From: Massilia sp. Root351
Lineage (GTDB): Bacteria; Pseudomonadota; Gammaproteobacteria; Burkholderiales; Burkholderiaceae_D
Direction of reading: 5' to 3'
DNA length: 64,000 nucleotides
NCBI RefSeq assembly: GCF_001425045.1
Contig: NZ_LMDJ01000010.1
Coordinates: 1-64,000, forward strand
Shown here piece after piece: positions 31,931 through 41,544 of the stretch; the stretch's first letter is position 1, and each line of letters opens with the position of its first letter. A program made the translations under genes and the position numbers. A model generated the notes under the pieces. That model did not search any database. It saw nothing but the letters and a program-made list of their open reading frames with translations, and was not told the origin of the DNA.

Positions 31931-34900
31931 TTGAACGAACATCCGATACTGTTGCCAAGTGCGACGATAGGTTTCCGTGAGGTTAGCGCCGGAGCGTTGC
32001 AGGACGGTGCGCAGGATGACGATTCCCCGTTGCGCGCGGAATTGTTCAGCGCGCAGCAGATGGCGGCCCACGGCAAGACGCTGGCCGAAACCCATGAACT
32101 GAGCAAGCGCGGCGGCCCGGACCGCCTGCTGGCGCGCCTGGCGGAAAACGCCGAGGTGATCGCCCAGACCTGCGACGAGCTGACCGACGCGGTCAAGAAT
32201 TCGCGCCAGATCACCCCCGCATCCGAGTGGCTGCTGGACAACTCCTACCTGATCGAAGAACAGATCCGCACCGCGCGGCGCCACCTGCCCAAGGACTACA
32301 GCAAGGAGCTGCCGCGCCTGGCCAGGGGCGCGCCGGACGGCACGCCGCGCGTGTACCAGATCGCGCTGGAAATCATCGCCCACGGCGACGGCCGCGTCGA
32401 TCCCGAAAGCCTGTGCCGCTTCGTCGACGCCTACCAGGAAGTGTCCACGCTGAAGCTGGGCGAACTGTGGGCCATCCCCATCATGCTGCGCCTGGCGCTG
32501 ATCGAGAACCTGCGCCGGGTGGCCGCGCGCGTGGCCGAGAACCGCATCGAGCGCGACCTGGCCAACAACTGGGCCGACCAGATGATGGAGATCGCCGACA
32601 AGAACCCGAGCGGGCTGATCCTGCTGGTGGCCGACATGGCGCGCTCCAATCCGCCCATCACCAGCGGCTTCGTGGCCGAACTGGCGCGCCGCCTGCAGGG
32701 CCAGAGCGCCACCCTGACCCTGGCGCTGACGTGGATCACGCACCGCCTGGCCGAATCGGGCCAGACCATCGAGCAGCAGATCCAGACCGAGATCCAGCAC
32801 CAGGCCGCCGAGCAGGTCTCCATCGCCAACAGCATCGGCAGCCTGCGCTTCCTCGGCACCATGGACTGGCAGGAGTTCGTTGAAACCATGAGCGCGGTGG
32901 AACAGACGCTGCGCCTGGACCCGGCCGACATCTACGGCGAAATGGACTTTGCCACCCGCGACCAGTATCGCCACGTGATCGAGAAGCTGGCCAAGCGCTC
33001 GCCGCACAGCGAGTCCGAGATCGCCGTGATGGCGCTGCAGCTGGCCAGCGCGCGGCGCGACGGCGCGGACCCGCGCCACGCCCACATCGGCTACTACCTG
33101 GTGGGGCGCGGCGTGCTGATGCTGGAGCGGCAGGCCGGCGTGCGCCTGCCGCCGCTGGCGTCGCTCCAGCGCACCACGCGCGCCTCGCCGCTCACTTCCT
33201 ACCTGGGCGCGATCGCCGCCATCACGGTGGTCATTTCCGGCCTGCTGGTGGAACGCGCAGGCAACCAGGGCGTGGAGGGCTGGCAGCTGGCCGTGCTGGC
33301 TCTGCTTGCCGTGCTGTGCAGCAGCCAGCTGGCGCTGGCGCTGGTGAACTGGGCCGCCACCCTGCTGACGCGGCCCAACCCCCTGCCGCGCATGGACTAC
33401 AAGCAGGGCATTCCGTCCGACGCGCGCGCGCTGGTGGTGGTGCCCACGCTGATCTACAGCAAGGAGAACGTGGCCGAACTGTGCGAACAGCTGGAAGTGC
33501 GCTTCCTGGCCAACCGCGACATCAATCTGCGCTTCTGCCTGCTGACCGACTTTGCCGACGCCAAGGAAGAAGCGCTGCCGGGCGACGCCGCGCTGCTGCA
33601 GCAGGCGCAGGAGGAAATCCGCCGCCTCAACGAGCTGTATACGGCCGGCGCCGACACCACGCCGCGCGGCGCGGCAGTCACGGCCGGCCCGCAGGGCAAC
33701 GCGCCGGCCGGCCCCTTCCTGCTGCTGCACCGGCCGCGCCTGTGGAACGCCGCCGAGAACGCGTGGATGGGCCGCGAGCGCAAGCGCGGCAAGCTGGAAG
33801 ACCTGAACCGCTTCCTGCGCGGCGGCGCGCGCGACCGCTTCGCGCTGGTGGTGGGCGACACCAGCGACCTGGAAACCTTCAAGTACGTCATCACGCTCGA
33901 CACCGACACCCAGCTGCCGCGCGACGCCGCGCGCCAGTTCGTGGCCACCATGCAGCACCCGCTGAACCGCCCCGTGATCGACCCGCGCCGCAACCGCGTC
34001 ACCGAAGGCTACGGCATCCTGCAGCCGCGCGTGGCGGTCAGCCTGCCCAGCGAGCAGGCCTCGCGCTACGAGAAGCTGTGCGGCGGCGAGCCGGGCATCG
34101 ACCCCTACACCCGCACCGTGTCCGACGTCTACCAGGACGTGTTCTACGAAGGCTCCTTCATCGGCAAGGGCATCTACGACGTGGACGTGTTCGAGCGCGT
34201 GCTCGGCGCGCGCCTGCCGGACAACCGCATCCTCAGCCACGACCTGCTGGAAGGCTGCTACCTGCGCGCCGGCCTGCTGAGCGACGCGCAGCTGTACGAA
34301 CAGTATCCGGCCCGCTACAGCGACGACATCAGCCGCCGCCAGCGCTGGATGCGCGGCGACTGGCAGCTGCTGTCCTGGGTGGTGGGCAAGGTGCCGCTGC
34401 GCGGCGGCCAGCGCGAACGCAATCCGCTGTCGGCGCTGTCGCGCTGGAAGCTGTTCGACAACCTGCGCCGCAGCCTGGTGGCGCCGGTGCTGACCTTGTC
34501 GCTGCTGCTGGCCTGGAGCGCGCTGCCCAACCCGTGGTTCTGGACCCTGGCCGTGCTGGCGGTGATCTTCGTGCCGCCGCTGGCCAGTTCGCTGTACGAC
34601 CTGGCGCACAAGCCGCGCGACACGCTGTGGACGCAGCATGTGAACGCCACCGCGCGCCGCAGCGGCATGCAGTTCTCGCACGCGCTGCTGACACTGGTGT
34701 TCCTGCCCTATGAATCCTTCTTCGGCCTGGACGCCATCGTCCGCACCCTGTGGCGCATGACGGTGTCCAAGCGCCGCATGCTGCAGTGGCGCGCCTCGGC
34801 GCTTAGCCAGCAGGGCAAGCATTCGGGCAACGAACTGGCCGACTACTGGCGCACCATGTGGGCCTCGCCCACGCTGGCGCTGGTGGCCGGCGTGGCGCTG

Positions 34901-37900
34901 CTGGCCTGGCGGCCGCAGTCCTTCGCCGCCGCGCTGCTGTTCCTGGCCGGCTGGCTGGCCGCGCCCGTGGTGGCGTGGTGGATCAGCCAGCCGCTGCGCC
35001 GCGAGCAGGCCGCGCTCAGCCCCGAGCAGAACACCTTCCTGCATATGCTGGCGCGCAAAACCTGGGCTTACTTCGACACCTTCGTCGGCCCCGAGGACAA
35101 CTGGCTGCCGCCCGATAATATGCAGGAGCATCCGGTGCAGGTCATCGCGCACCGCACCTCGCCTACCAATATGGGCATGGCGCTGCTGGCCAACCTGTCG
35201 GCGCACGACTTCGGCTACATCAGCGGCGCGCAGCTGGTGGCGCGCACCGCCGGCACGCTGGACGCGATGGCCAGGCTGGACCGCCACCAGGGCCACTTCT
35301 ACAACTGGTACGACACGCTGACCATGAAGCCGCTGTACCCGATCTATATTTCAACGGTCGACAGCGGCAACCTGGCGGGCCACTTGCTCACCCTGCAGCA
35401 AGGGCTGCTGGAACTGGCCGACCAGCCCATCGTCGCACCGCAGGTGGTCGACGGCATCGGCACTTCCATCCTGGTGCTGATGGAGGCCGTGGCCCAGGTG
35501 CCGGGCGGCGGCGTCGACGTGCCGGACGAGCTGATCCAGCTGCAAAAAGAGCTGGCGCCGCTGCGTCCCCTGTATCCGGCCAACCTGATCGAGCTGCACG
35601 CCTGGCTCAAGCGCGCCGCTGCCGCCAGCGCGGCCTATCAGCCGGGCGAGGCCACCGCGCAGATGTGGGCCGCCGCGCTGGCGGTGCAGTGCAAGGCCGC
35701 GCTGGACGACCTGCTGCTGCTGGCGCCGTGGGTGACGGCGGGCGAAGTGTTCGACGCCAACCTGCTGCGCATCCCCACGCTGCGCGAGCTGGCCGCCATG
35801 CCGCAGGGCGCGCAGGGCTACGCGCAGGCCGACCTGGCGCCGGGCGAACGCGAACGGCAGCAGCAGCTGGGCTCGCTGGTGGCGCAGGGCGCCGCGCAGG
35901 CGCGCCAGCGCATCGACAAGCTGGTCCAGCTGGCGCGCCAGGCGCAGGAGTTCGCCCAGGTGGAATACGGCTTCCTGTTCAACCCCACCACCAATTTGCT
36001 GGCCATCGGCTACAACGTCACCGAGCGCCGGCTGGACGCCAGCTATTACGACCTGCTCGCTTCCGAAGTGCGGCTGGCCAGCTTCGTCGCCATCGCCCAG
36101 GGCCAGCTGCCGCAGGAGCACTGGTTCGCGCTGGGACGCCAGCTGTGCATGCTGGGCGGGAAGCCGGTGCTGCTGTCGTGGAGCGGTTCCATGTTCGAGT
36201 ACCTGATGCCGCTGCTGGTGATGCCGAACTACCCCAGCACCTTGCTGGACCAGACCTACAATTCCGTGATCGGCGCGCAGATCGACTACGGCAAGCAGCG
36301 CAGCGTGCCGTGGGGGATCTCCGAGTCCGGCTACAACACGGTGGACGCGGCGCTCAACTACCAGTACCGCGCCTTTGGCGTGCCGGGCCTGGGCCTGAAG
36401 CGCGGCCTGGCCGACGACCTGGTGGTGGCGCCGTACGCCAGCATGATGGGGCTGATGGTGCATCCGGAAGCGTCCTGCGCCAACCTGCAGAAAATGGCCG
36501 GCCTGGGCTTCATGGGCCGCTATGGCTTCTACGAGGCGGTCGACTACACGGCCGCGCGCCTGCCGCGCGGCCAGAACCATGCGGTGATCCGCTCCTTCAT
36601 GGTGCACCACCAGGGCATGGGCCTGCTGTCGCTGAGCTACCTGCTGCACGACCGGCCGATGCAGCGCCGCTTCGAGGCCGATCCGCTGCTGCAATCGACC
36701 TTGCTGGTGCTGCAGGAGCGCAGCCCGCAGGCCGGCGCCTTCTACTCCAACACCGCCGAGCAGGCCGCCATCCGCACGGTGGCGCAGGAGCAGGCGCTGC
36801 CGATGCGCATCCTGACCCAGCCCAACGCGCCGGTGCCGGAAACCCAGCTGCTGTCGAACGGCCGCTACCACGTGATGGTGACCAGCGCCGGCGGCAGCTA
36901 CAGCCGCTGGAAGGACTTGTCCGTGACGCGCTGGCGCGAGGACAGCACGCGCGACAACTGGGGCAACTTCTGCTATGTGCGCGACCTGGACGACGGCACC
37001 TACTGGTCCACCACCTACCAGCCCACGCTGGCCGAGCCGCGCAAGTATGAAGTGATCTTCTCGGAAGGGCGGGCCGAGTTCCGGCGCAGCGACCGCGACC
37101 TGGAGCTGTACACCGAGATCGTGGTGTCGCCGGAGGACGATATCGAGATGCGGCGCACCCGCATCACCAACAAGTCCGACCGCCGCCGCACCATCGAGGT
37201 GACCAGCTTTGCCGAAGTGGTGATGGCGCCGGCCCCGGCCGACGCGGCCCACCCAGCCTTCTCCAAGCTGTTCGTGCAGACCGAAATCCTGCCGCAGGAA
37301 ACGGCCATCCTGTGCACGCGCCGCCCGCGCGGCAAGGAAGAGCACATGCCCTACATGCTGCACCTGATGACCTTGCACGACGCGGCCATCAGCAACGTTT
37401 CCTATGAAACCGACCGCGCGCGCTTCATCGGCCGCGGCAACACCGCCATCGCGCCGCGCGCCATGCTCGAGCCCGGTCCGCTGAGCGGCGCCGAAGGCTC
37501 GGTGCTGGACCCTATCGTGTCGATCCGCTACCAGATCGTGCTGGAGCCGGACGAATCGGCCACGGTCGATATCGTCACCGGCATGACCGACACGCGCGAG
37601 TCGGCGCTGCACCTGATCGACAAGTACCAGGACCGCCACCTGGCCGACCGCGTGTTCGAGCTGGCCTGGACCCACAGCCAGGTGGTGCTGCGCCAGCTGA
37701 ACGCCAGCGAAACCGACGCGCAGCTGTACGGCCGCCTGGCCAACAACGTGATCTATCCGAACGCGTCGCTGCGCGCCGACGCCGGCATCCTGAGCAAGAA
37801 CCAGCGCGGCCAGTCCGGCCTGTGGGCCTACGCCATCTCCGGCGACCTGCCCATCGTGCTGCTGCAGATCCGCGACCCGGCCAACATCGAGCTGGCGCGC

Positions 37901-40654
37901 CAGATGGTGCAGGCGCACGCCTATTGGCGCCTGAAGGGCCTGGTGGTGGACCTGGTGATCTGGTACGAGGACCTGTCCGGCTACCGGCAGGCGCTGCAGG
38001 ACCAGATCATGGGCCTGATCGCCTCCGGCATCGACGCCCAGGCCATCGACCGCCCGGGCGGCATCTTCGTGCGCATGGGCGAGCAGATCGCGCCGGAGGA
38101 CCGCATCCTGCTGCAATCGGTGGCGCGCGTCATCATCAGCGACGACCGCGGCACCCTGGCCGAGCAGCTCAAGCGCCCCGGCCCGGCGCCGCTGCGCATG
38201 CCGCCGCTGATGGCGGACCCGCGCGGCGAGTACGACGAGGCCGGCCCGCACCTGCACAGCCCGCAGGGGCTGCAGCTGGCCAACGGCATCGGCGGCTTCT
38301 CGGCCGACGGCAGCGAATACGTGATCGTCACCAGCGAGGGCCAGCGCACGCCCGCGCCGTGGTCCAACGTGCTGGCCAACCCGCAGTTCGGCAGCGTCAT
38401 CTCCGAGAGCGGCCAGGCCTACACCTGGCAGGAGAATGCGCACGAATTCCGCCTCACGCCGTGGCACAACGACCCGGTGTCCGACGGCAGCGGCGAGGCG
38501 TTCTACCTGCGCGACGAACAGAGCGGGCGCTTCTGGTCGCCCACCGCCTTGCCGGCGCGCGGCAGCGGCGACTACGTCACCCGCCACGGCTTCGGCTACA
38601 GCACTTTCGAGCACACCGAGGCCGGCATCGCCACCGAGCTGACCACCTACGTGGCGCTCGATGCGCCGCTGCGCTACACCGTGCTCAAGGTGCGCAACGA
38701 CTCGCAGGTGCCGCGCAGGCTGTCGGCCACCGGCTATGTCGAGTGGGTGCTGGGCGACATGCGCTCCAAGTCCGGCATGCACATCATCACCGAGCTCGAT
38801 CCGATCAGCGGCGCGCTGTTCGCGCGCAACCCGTACAACACCGAGTTCTCGGGCCGGGTGGCCTTCTTCAACGCCGACGCCGCCACCCGCTCGGTGACGG
38901 CCGACCGCACCGAGTTCCTGGGCCGCAACGGCACGCTGGCCGATCCGCAAGCGCTGCACCGGGTGCGCCTGTCCGGCAAGGTGGGCACGGCGCTCGACAG
39001 CTGCGCCGCCATCCAGGTGCCGTTCGACCTGCTGCCGGGCCAGGAGCGCGAGATCGTGTTCCTGCTGGGACTGGGCGGACGCCGCAATGCCGACGCCTCC
39101 AGCATGGTGCAGAAGCACGGCGGCCGGGCCGCCGCGCGCGATACGCTGGAAGCGGTGCGCGCGCACTGGCACAAAACGCTGGGCGCGGTGCAGATCGCCA
39201 CGCCGGAAGCAGCGCTGGACGTGATCGCCAACGGCTGGCTGATGTACCAGACCATCGCCTGCCGCATGTGGGCGCGCAGCGGCTACTACCAGTCCGGCGG
39301 CGCATTCGGCTTCCGCGACCAGCTGCAGGACGCGATGGCCATGGTGCACACCGAACCGCAGCTGCTGCGCGACCATATCGTGCTGTGCTGCGCGCACCAG
39401 TTCGTGGAAGGCGACGTGCAGCACTGGTGGCATCCGCCGTCGGACCGCGGCGTGCGCACCCACTGCTCGGACGACTACCTGTGGCTGCCGCTGGGCGTGG
39501 CGCGCTACGTCGCCACCACCGGCGACCAGAGCGTGCTGGACGAGGTGGTGCACTTCCTTGAAGGACGCCCGGTCAAGCCGGAAGAGGATTCCTATTACGA
39601 CATGCCGACCCGTTCGGCCGTCACCGGCAGCGTGTACGAGCACTGCGTGCGCGCCATCCGCAACGGCTTGCGCTTCGGCGTGCACGGCCTGCCCCTGATC
39701 GGCTCCTGCGACTGGAACGACGGCATGGACAAGGTGGGCGAGGAGGGCAAGGGCGAGAGCGTGTGGCTGGCCTTCTTCCTGTACGAAGTGCTGCAGCGCT
39801 TCGCCGAGGTGGCCGATCGCCACGACGGCGCGGCGTTCGCGGCGGAGTGCCGCGAGGAGGCCCGCAAGCTGGCGGCCAACGTGGAGCAGAACGCGTGGGA
39901 CGGCCAGTGGTACCGGCGCGCCTACTTCGACGACGGCACGCCGCTCGGCTCGCACGAGAACGAGGAATGCCAGATCGATTCGATCTCGCAGAGCTGGGGC
40001 ATCCTGTCCGGCGCGGCCAGCAAGGAGCGCGTGCACGGCGCCATGGCGCAGGTCGACCAGCGCCTGGTGCGGCGCGACTTCGGGCTGATCCAGCTGCTCG
40101 ATCCGCCGTTCGACAAGGCCGACCTGAATCCCGGCTACATCCGGGGCTACGTGCCGGGCGTGCGCGAGAACGGCGGCCAGTACACCCACGCCGCCATCTG
40201 GACCGTGATGGCGTTCGCCAGGATGGGCGACGTCGAAAAGGCCTGGGAGCTGATGCGCATGATTAATCCGGTGCAGCACGGCAGCACGCCGGAATCGAGC
40301 GCGGTGTACAAGGTGGAGCCTTACGTGGTGACGGCCGACGTGTACGCGGTGTCGCCGCACGTGGGGCGCGGCGGGTGGAGCTGGTATACCGGTTCCTCAG
40401 GCTGGATGTACCGCCTGATCCTGGAGTCGCTGCTGGGCCTGACGCGCACGGCCGACAAGCTGTCGCTGGCGCCGCGCATTCCGGCCGCCTGGCCGGGCTA
40501 CACGCTGACCTACCGCTACGGCGCCAGCGTGTACACCATCGCGATCCAGCGCGCAGGCGCGCCGGGCCTGACGGTGGACGGCGCCGTGCAGCCCGGCATT
40601 GAGATCCAGTTGGTGGACGACGGCCAGCCGCATGCGGCGACGTTGACGCTGTAG
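31931..40654 (+). CDS. ndvB: Cyclic beta-1,2-glucan synthase
   Basis: A 2907-residue membrane enzyme, similar in size to ChvB/Cgs. It makes periplasmic cyclic beta-1,2-glucans from UDP-glucose. After a 400-residue N-terminal region, helices lie near 420-475. The GT84 transferase spans about 490-830 (LDTDTQLP near 656, SHDLLEG, and RQRWMRGDW), with more helices near 849-892 and 983-1017. A glucoamylase-like region follows, then two beta-sandwich modules (about 1640-1900 and 2115-2330) and a GH94 phosphorylase domain with the catalytic-site motif DWNDGMD (D2594), which sets ring length. The start is TTG 31931, six bases after GAGG. No export gene (ndvA) is adjacent. Confidence 0.93.
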   Translation: MNEHPILLPSATIGFREVSAGALQDGAQDDDSPLRAELFSAQQMAAHGKTLAETHELSKRGGPDRLLARLAENAEVIAQTCDELTDAVKNSRQITPASEWLLDNSYLIEEQIRTARRHLPKDYSKELPRLARGAPDGTPRVYQIALEIIAHGDGRVDPESLCRFVDAYQEVSTLKLGELWAIPIMLRLALIENLRRVAARVAENRIERDLANNWADQMMEIADKNPSGLILLVADMARSNPPITSGFVAELARRLQGQSATLTLALTWITHRLAESGQTIEQQIQTEIQHQAAEQVSIANSIGSLRFLGTMDWQEFVETMSAVEQTLRLDPADIYGEMDFATRDQYRHVIEKLAKRSPHSESEIAVMALQLASARRDGADPRHAHIGYYLVGRGVLMLERQAGVRLPPLASLQRTTRASPLTSYLGAIAAITVVISGLLVERAGNQGVEGWQLAVLALLAVLCSSQLALALVNWAATLLTRPNPLPRMDYKQGIPSDARALVVVPTLIYSKENVAELCEQLEVRFLANRDINLRFCLLTDFADAKEEALPGDAALLQQAQEEIRRLNELYTAGADTTPRGAAVTAGPQGNAPAGPFLLLHRPRLWNAAENAWMGRERKRGKLEDLNRFLRGGARDRFALVVGDTSDLETFKYVITLDTDTQLPRDAARQFVATMQHPLNRPVIDPRRNRVTEGYGILQPRVAVSLPSEQASRYEKLCGGEPGIDPYTRTVSDVYQDVFYEGSFIGKGIYDVDVFERVLGARLPDNRILSHDLLEGCYLRAGLLSDAQLYEQYPARYSDDISRRQRWMRGDWQLLSWVVGKVPLRGGQRERNPLSALSRWKLFDNLRRSLVAPVLTLSLLLAWSALPNPWFWTLAVLAVIFVPPLASSLYDLAHKPRDTLWTQHVNATARRSGMQFSHALLTLVFLPYESFFGLDAIVRTLWRMTVSKRRMLQWRASALSQQGKHSGNELADYWRTMWASPTLALVAGVALLAWRPQSFAAALLFLAGWLAAPVVAWWISQPLRREQAALSPEQNTFLHMLARKTWAYFDTFVGPEDNWLPPDNMQEHPVQVIAHRTSPTNMGMALLANLSAHDFGYISGAQLVARTAGTLDAMARLDRHQGHFYNWYDTLTMKPLYPIYISTVDSGNLAGHLLTLQQGLLELADQPIVAPQVVDGIGTSILVLMEAVAQVPGGGVDVPDELIQLQKELAPLRPLYPANLIELHAWLKRAAAASAAYQPGEATAQMWAAALAVQCKAALDDLLLLAPWVTAGEVFDANLLRIPTLRELAAMPQGAQGYAQADLAPGERERQQQLGSLVAQGAAQARQRIDKLVQLARQAQEFAQVEYGFLFNPTTNLLAIGYNVTERRLDASYYDLLASEVRLASFVAIAQGQLPQEHWFALGRQLCMLGGKPVLLSWSGSMFEYLMPLLVMPNYPSTLLDQTYNSVIGAQIDYGKQRSVPWGISESGYNTVDAALNYQYRAFGVPGLGLKRGLADDLVVAPYASMMGLMVHPEASCANLQKMAGLGFMGRYGFYEAVDYTAARLPRGQNHAVIRSFMVHHQGMGLLSLSYLLHDRPMQRRFEADPLLQSTLLVLQERSPQAGAFYSNTAEQAAIRTVAQEQALPMRILTQPNAPVPETQLLSNGRYHVMVTSAGGSYSRWKDLSVTRWREDSTRDNWGNFCYVRDLDDGTYWSTTYQPTLAEPRKYEVIFSEGRAEFRRSDRDLELYTEIVVSPEDDIEMRRTRITNKSDRRRTIEVTSFAEVVMAPAPADAAHPAFSKLFVQTEILPQETAILCTRRPRGKEEHMPYMLHLMTLHDAAISNVSYETDRARFIGRGNTAIAPRAMLEPGPLSGAEGSVLDPIVSIRYQIVLEPDESATVDIVTGMTDTRESALHLIDKYQDRHLADRVFELAWTHSQVVLRQLNASETDAQLYGRLANNVIYPNASLRADAGILSKNQRGQSGLWAYAISGDLPIVLLQIRDPANIELARQMVQAHAYWRLKGLVVDLVIWYEDLSGYRQALQDQIMGLIASGIDAQAIDRPGGIFVRMGEQIAPEDRILLQSVARVIISDDRGTLAEQLKRPGPAPLRMPPLMADPRGEYDEAGPHLHSPQGLQLANGIGGFSADGSEYVIVTSEGQRTPAPWSNVLANPQFGSVISESGQAYTWQENAHEFRLTPWHNDPVSDGSGEAFYLRDEQSGRFWSPTALPARGSGDYVTRHGFGYSTFEHTEAGIATELTTYVALDAPLRYTVLKVRNDSQVPRRLSATGYVEWVLGDMRSKSGMHIITELDPISGALFARNPYNTEFSGRVAFFNADAATRSVTADRTEFLGRNGTLADPQALHRVRLSGKVGTALDSCAAIQVPFDLLPGQEREIVFLLGLGGRRNADASSMVQKHGGRAAARDTLEAVRAHWHKTLGAVQIATPEAALDVIANGWLMYQTIACRMWARSGYYQSGGAFGFRDQLQDAMAMVHTEPQLLRDHIVLCCAHQFVEGDVQHWWHPPSDRGVRTHCSDDYLWLPLGVARYVATTGDQSVLDEVVHFLEGRPVKPEEDSYYDMPTRSAVTGSVYEHCVRAIRNGLRFGVHGLPLIGSCDWNDGMDKVGEEGKGESVWLAFFLYEVLQRFAEVADRHDGAAFAAECREEARKLAANVEQNAWDGQWYRRAYFDDGTPLGSHENEECQIDSISQSWGILSGAASKERVHGAMAQVDQRLVRRDFGLIQLLDPPFDKADLNPGYIRGYVPGVRENGGQYTHAAIWTVMAFARMGDVEKAWELMRMINPVQHGSTPESSAVYKVEPYVVTADVYAVSPHVGRGGWSWYTGSSGWMYRLILESLLGLTRTADKLSLAPRIPAAWPGYTLTYRYGASVYTIAIQRAGAPGLTVDGAVQPGIEIQLVDDGQPHAATLTL

Positions 40655-40671
40655 GGCGCCGCATCCGCGCC

Positions 40672-41247
40672 TCAGATGCCGAACGAGGCGCCGGCGCCGA
40701 GCAGGGTGGCCACGCCGATGGCCGCGAAGAGGGCGGCGGCTATGCCGTGCACCAGCTTGAGCGGAATCCTGGCGGCCGCGCTCTTGCCCAGGTAGACCGC
40801 CGGCACATTGGCCAGCAGCATGCCGAAGGTGGTGCCGGCGACGACGGCCAGCAGGCTGTCGAAGCGCGCCGCCAGCGCCACGGTGGCGATCTGGGTCTTG
40901 TCGCCCATCTCGGCCAGGAAGAAGGCGATCACGGTGGCCACGAACACGCCGTATTTGGCGGTGGGCTGCTCGTCCTCGTCGATCTGGTCGGGGACCAGTA
41001 TCCACGCCGCCATGGCCAGGAAGGATATGCCCAGCACCCAGCGCAGCACGTCCGGCCCCATCAGGCCGGTGATCCAGCTGCCCAGCGCACCGGCGAAGGC
41101 GTGGTTGGCCACCGTGGCGGTAAAGATTCCCAGCACAATGGGCACGGGGCGGCGGAATTGCGCGGCCAGGCAGAAGGCGAGCAGCTGGGTTTTATCGCCG
41201 ATTTCAGCGAGGGCAACGATGCCGGTGGAGAGGAGAAATGCTTCCAT
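40672..41247 (-). CDS. GDT1/UPF0016 family manganese exporter
   Basis: A 191-residue membrane protein of six predicted helices in two repeats, each carrying the family motif: EIGDKTQL (residues 15-22) and EMGDKTQI in the second half. Bacterial members export Mn(II) and protect from manganese excess. A yybP-ykoY manganese riboswitch in its leader independently supports this substrate. No Shine-Dalgarno is obvious before ATG 41247, consistent with translation governed by leader structure. The acidic loop between the repeats (DQIDEDEQ) is usual. Confidence 0.95.
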   Translation of the reverse strand: MEAFLLSTGIVALAEIGDKTQLLAFCLAAQFRRPVPIVLGIFTATVANHAFAGALGSWITGLMGPDVLRWVLGISFLAMAAWILVPDQIDEDEQPTAKYGVFVATVIAFFLAEMGDKTQIATVALAARFDSLLAVVAGTTFGMLLANVPAVYLGKSAAARIPLKLVHGIAAALFAAIGVATLLGAGASFGI

Positions 41248-41324
41248 GTGATGAGGTCTTCAGGGCCGGACGTTAACCAAAGATCCAGGAGCGACTCCGG
41301 CCCAAAGCGGCCGCTCCCCGATCG
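41248..41324 (-). promoter_or_regulatory. Candidate expression platform of the manganese riboswitch
   Basis: Between aptamer and start codon two stems compete. GGAGCG (41288-41293) pairs with CGCTCC (41312-41317), and GGGCCGGA (41263-41270) pairs with TCCGGCCC (41296-41303). One arm of the second lies in the loop of the first, so they cannot form as simple hairpins together. There is no terminator T-run, which favours translational control. Confidence 0.45.
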
Positions 41325-41452
41325 ATAGTCTCGCCAAGCTGCGCGGCATCGCACTGTGTGCGTGCCGCAGCCACCTGCGCCACGGCCTGCGGGCCGATTA
41401 TGTTGACGCAGGTTCTTCCGGTGGGGCCGGAAGCCGACTACTCCCTAAAGTT
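41325..41452 (-). ncRNA. yybP-ykoY manganese riboswitch aptamer
   Basis: On the minus strand the three conserved segments appear in order: GGGAGTAG (41438-41445), GCGTCAACATA about 40 nt later, and TGGCGAGACTA at the end (from about 41327). Between them are local stems such as CTTCCGG/CCGGAAG and a GC-rich arm. This is the yybP-ykoY family, which binds Mn(II), and it precedes a GDT1-type manganese exporter as expected. An extended -10 box places the transcript start right at the aptamer's 5' edge. Confidence 0.9.
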
Positions 41453-41460
41453 CTTTTCGC

Positions 41461-41469
41461 ATTGTATCA
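41461..41469 (-). promoter_or_regulatory. Extended -10 promoter of the riboswitch transcript
   Basis: On the minus strand TGATACAAT is an extended -10 (TACAAT, 5 of 6). Transcription would start near 41454, at the first base of the aptamer. No good -35 is visible. Confidence 0.55.
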
Positions 41470-41484
41470 GACTGGCCCGCTGAG

Positions 41485-41513
41485 TGAAAAATCCAGCCCT
41501 TGTATGCTATTCT
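41485..41513 (+). promoter_or_regulatory. Candidate promoter of the M1 aminopeptidase gene
   Basis: TGCTATTCT (41505-41513) is an extended -10 with TGAAAA 17 bp upstream (41485-41490). It lies about 32 nt before the start codon. Confidence 0.5.
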
Positions 41514-41544
41514 GCTCCGCGCCCTTTCTTAACCAAAGAAGCCT

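Noticed and set aside
31907..40360. Frames of more than 1000 codons antisense to the cyclic glucan synthase gene
   Set aside because: Same compositional artefact; low-complexity translation and no ribosome site.
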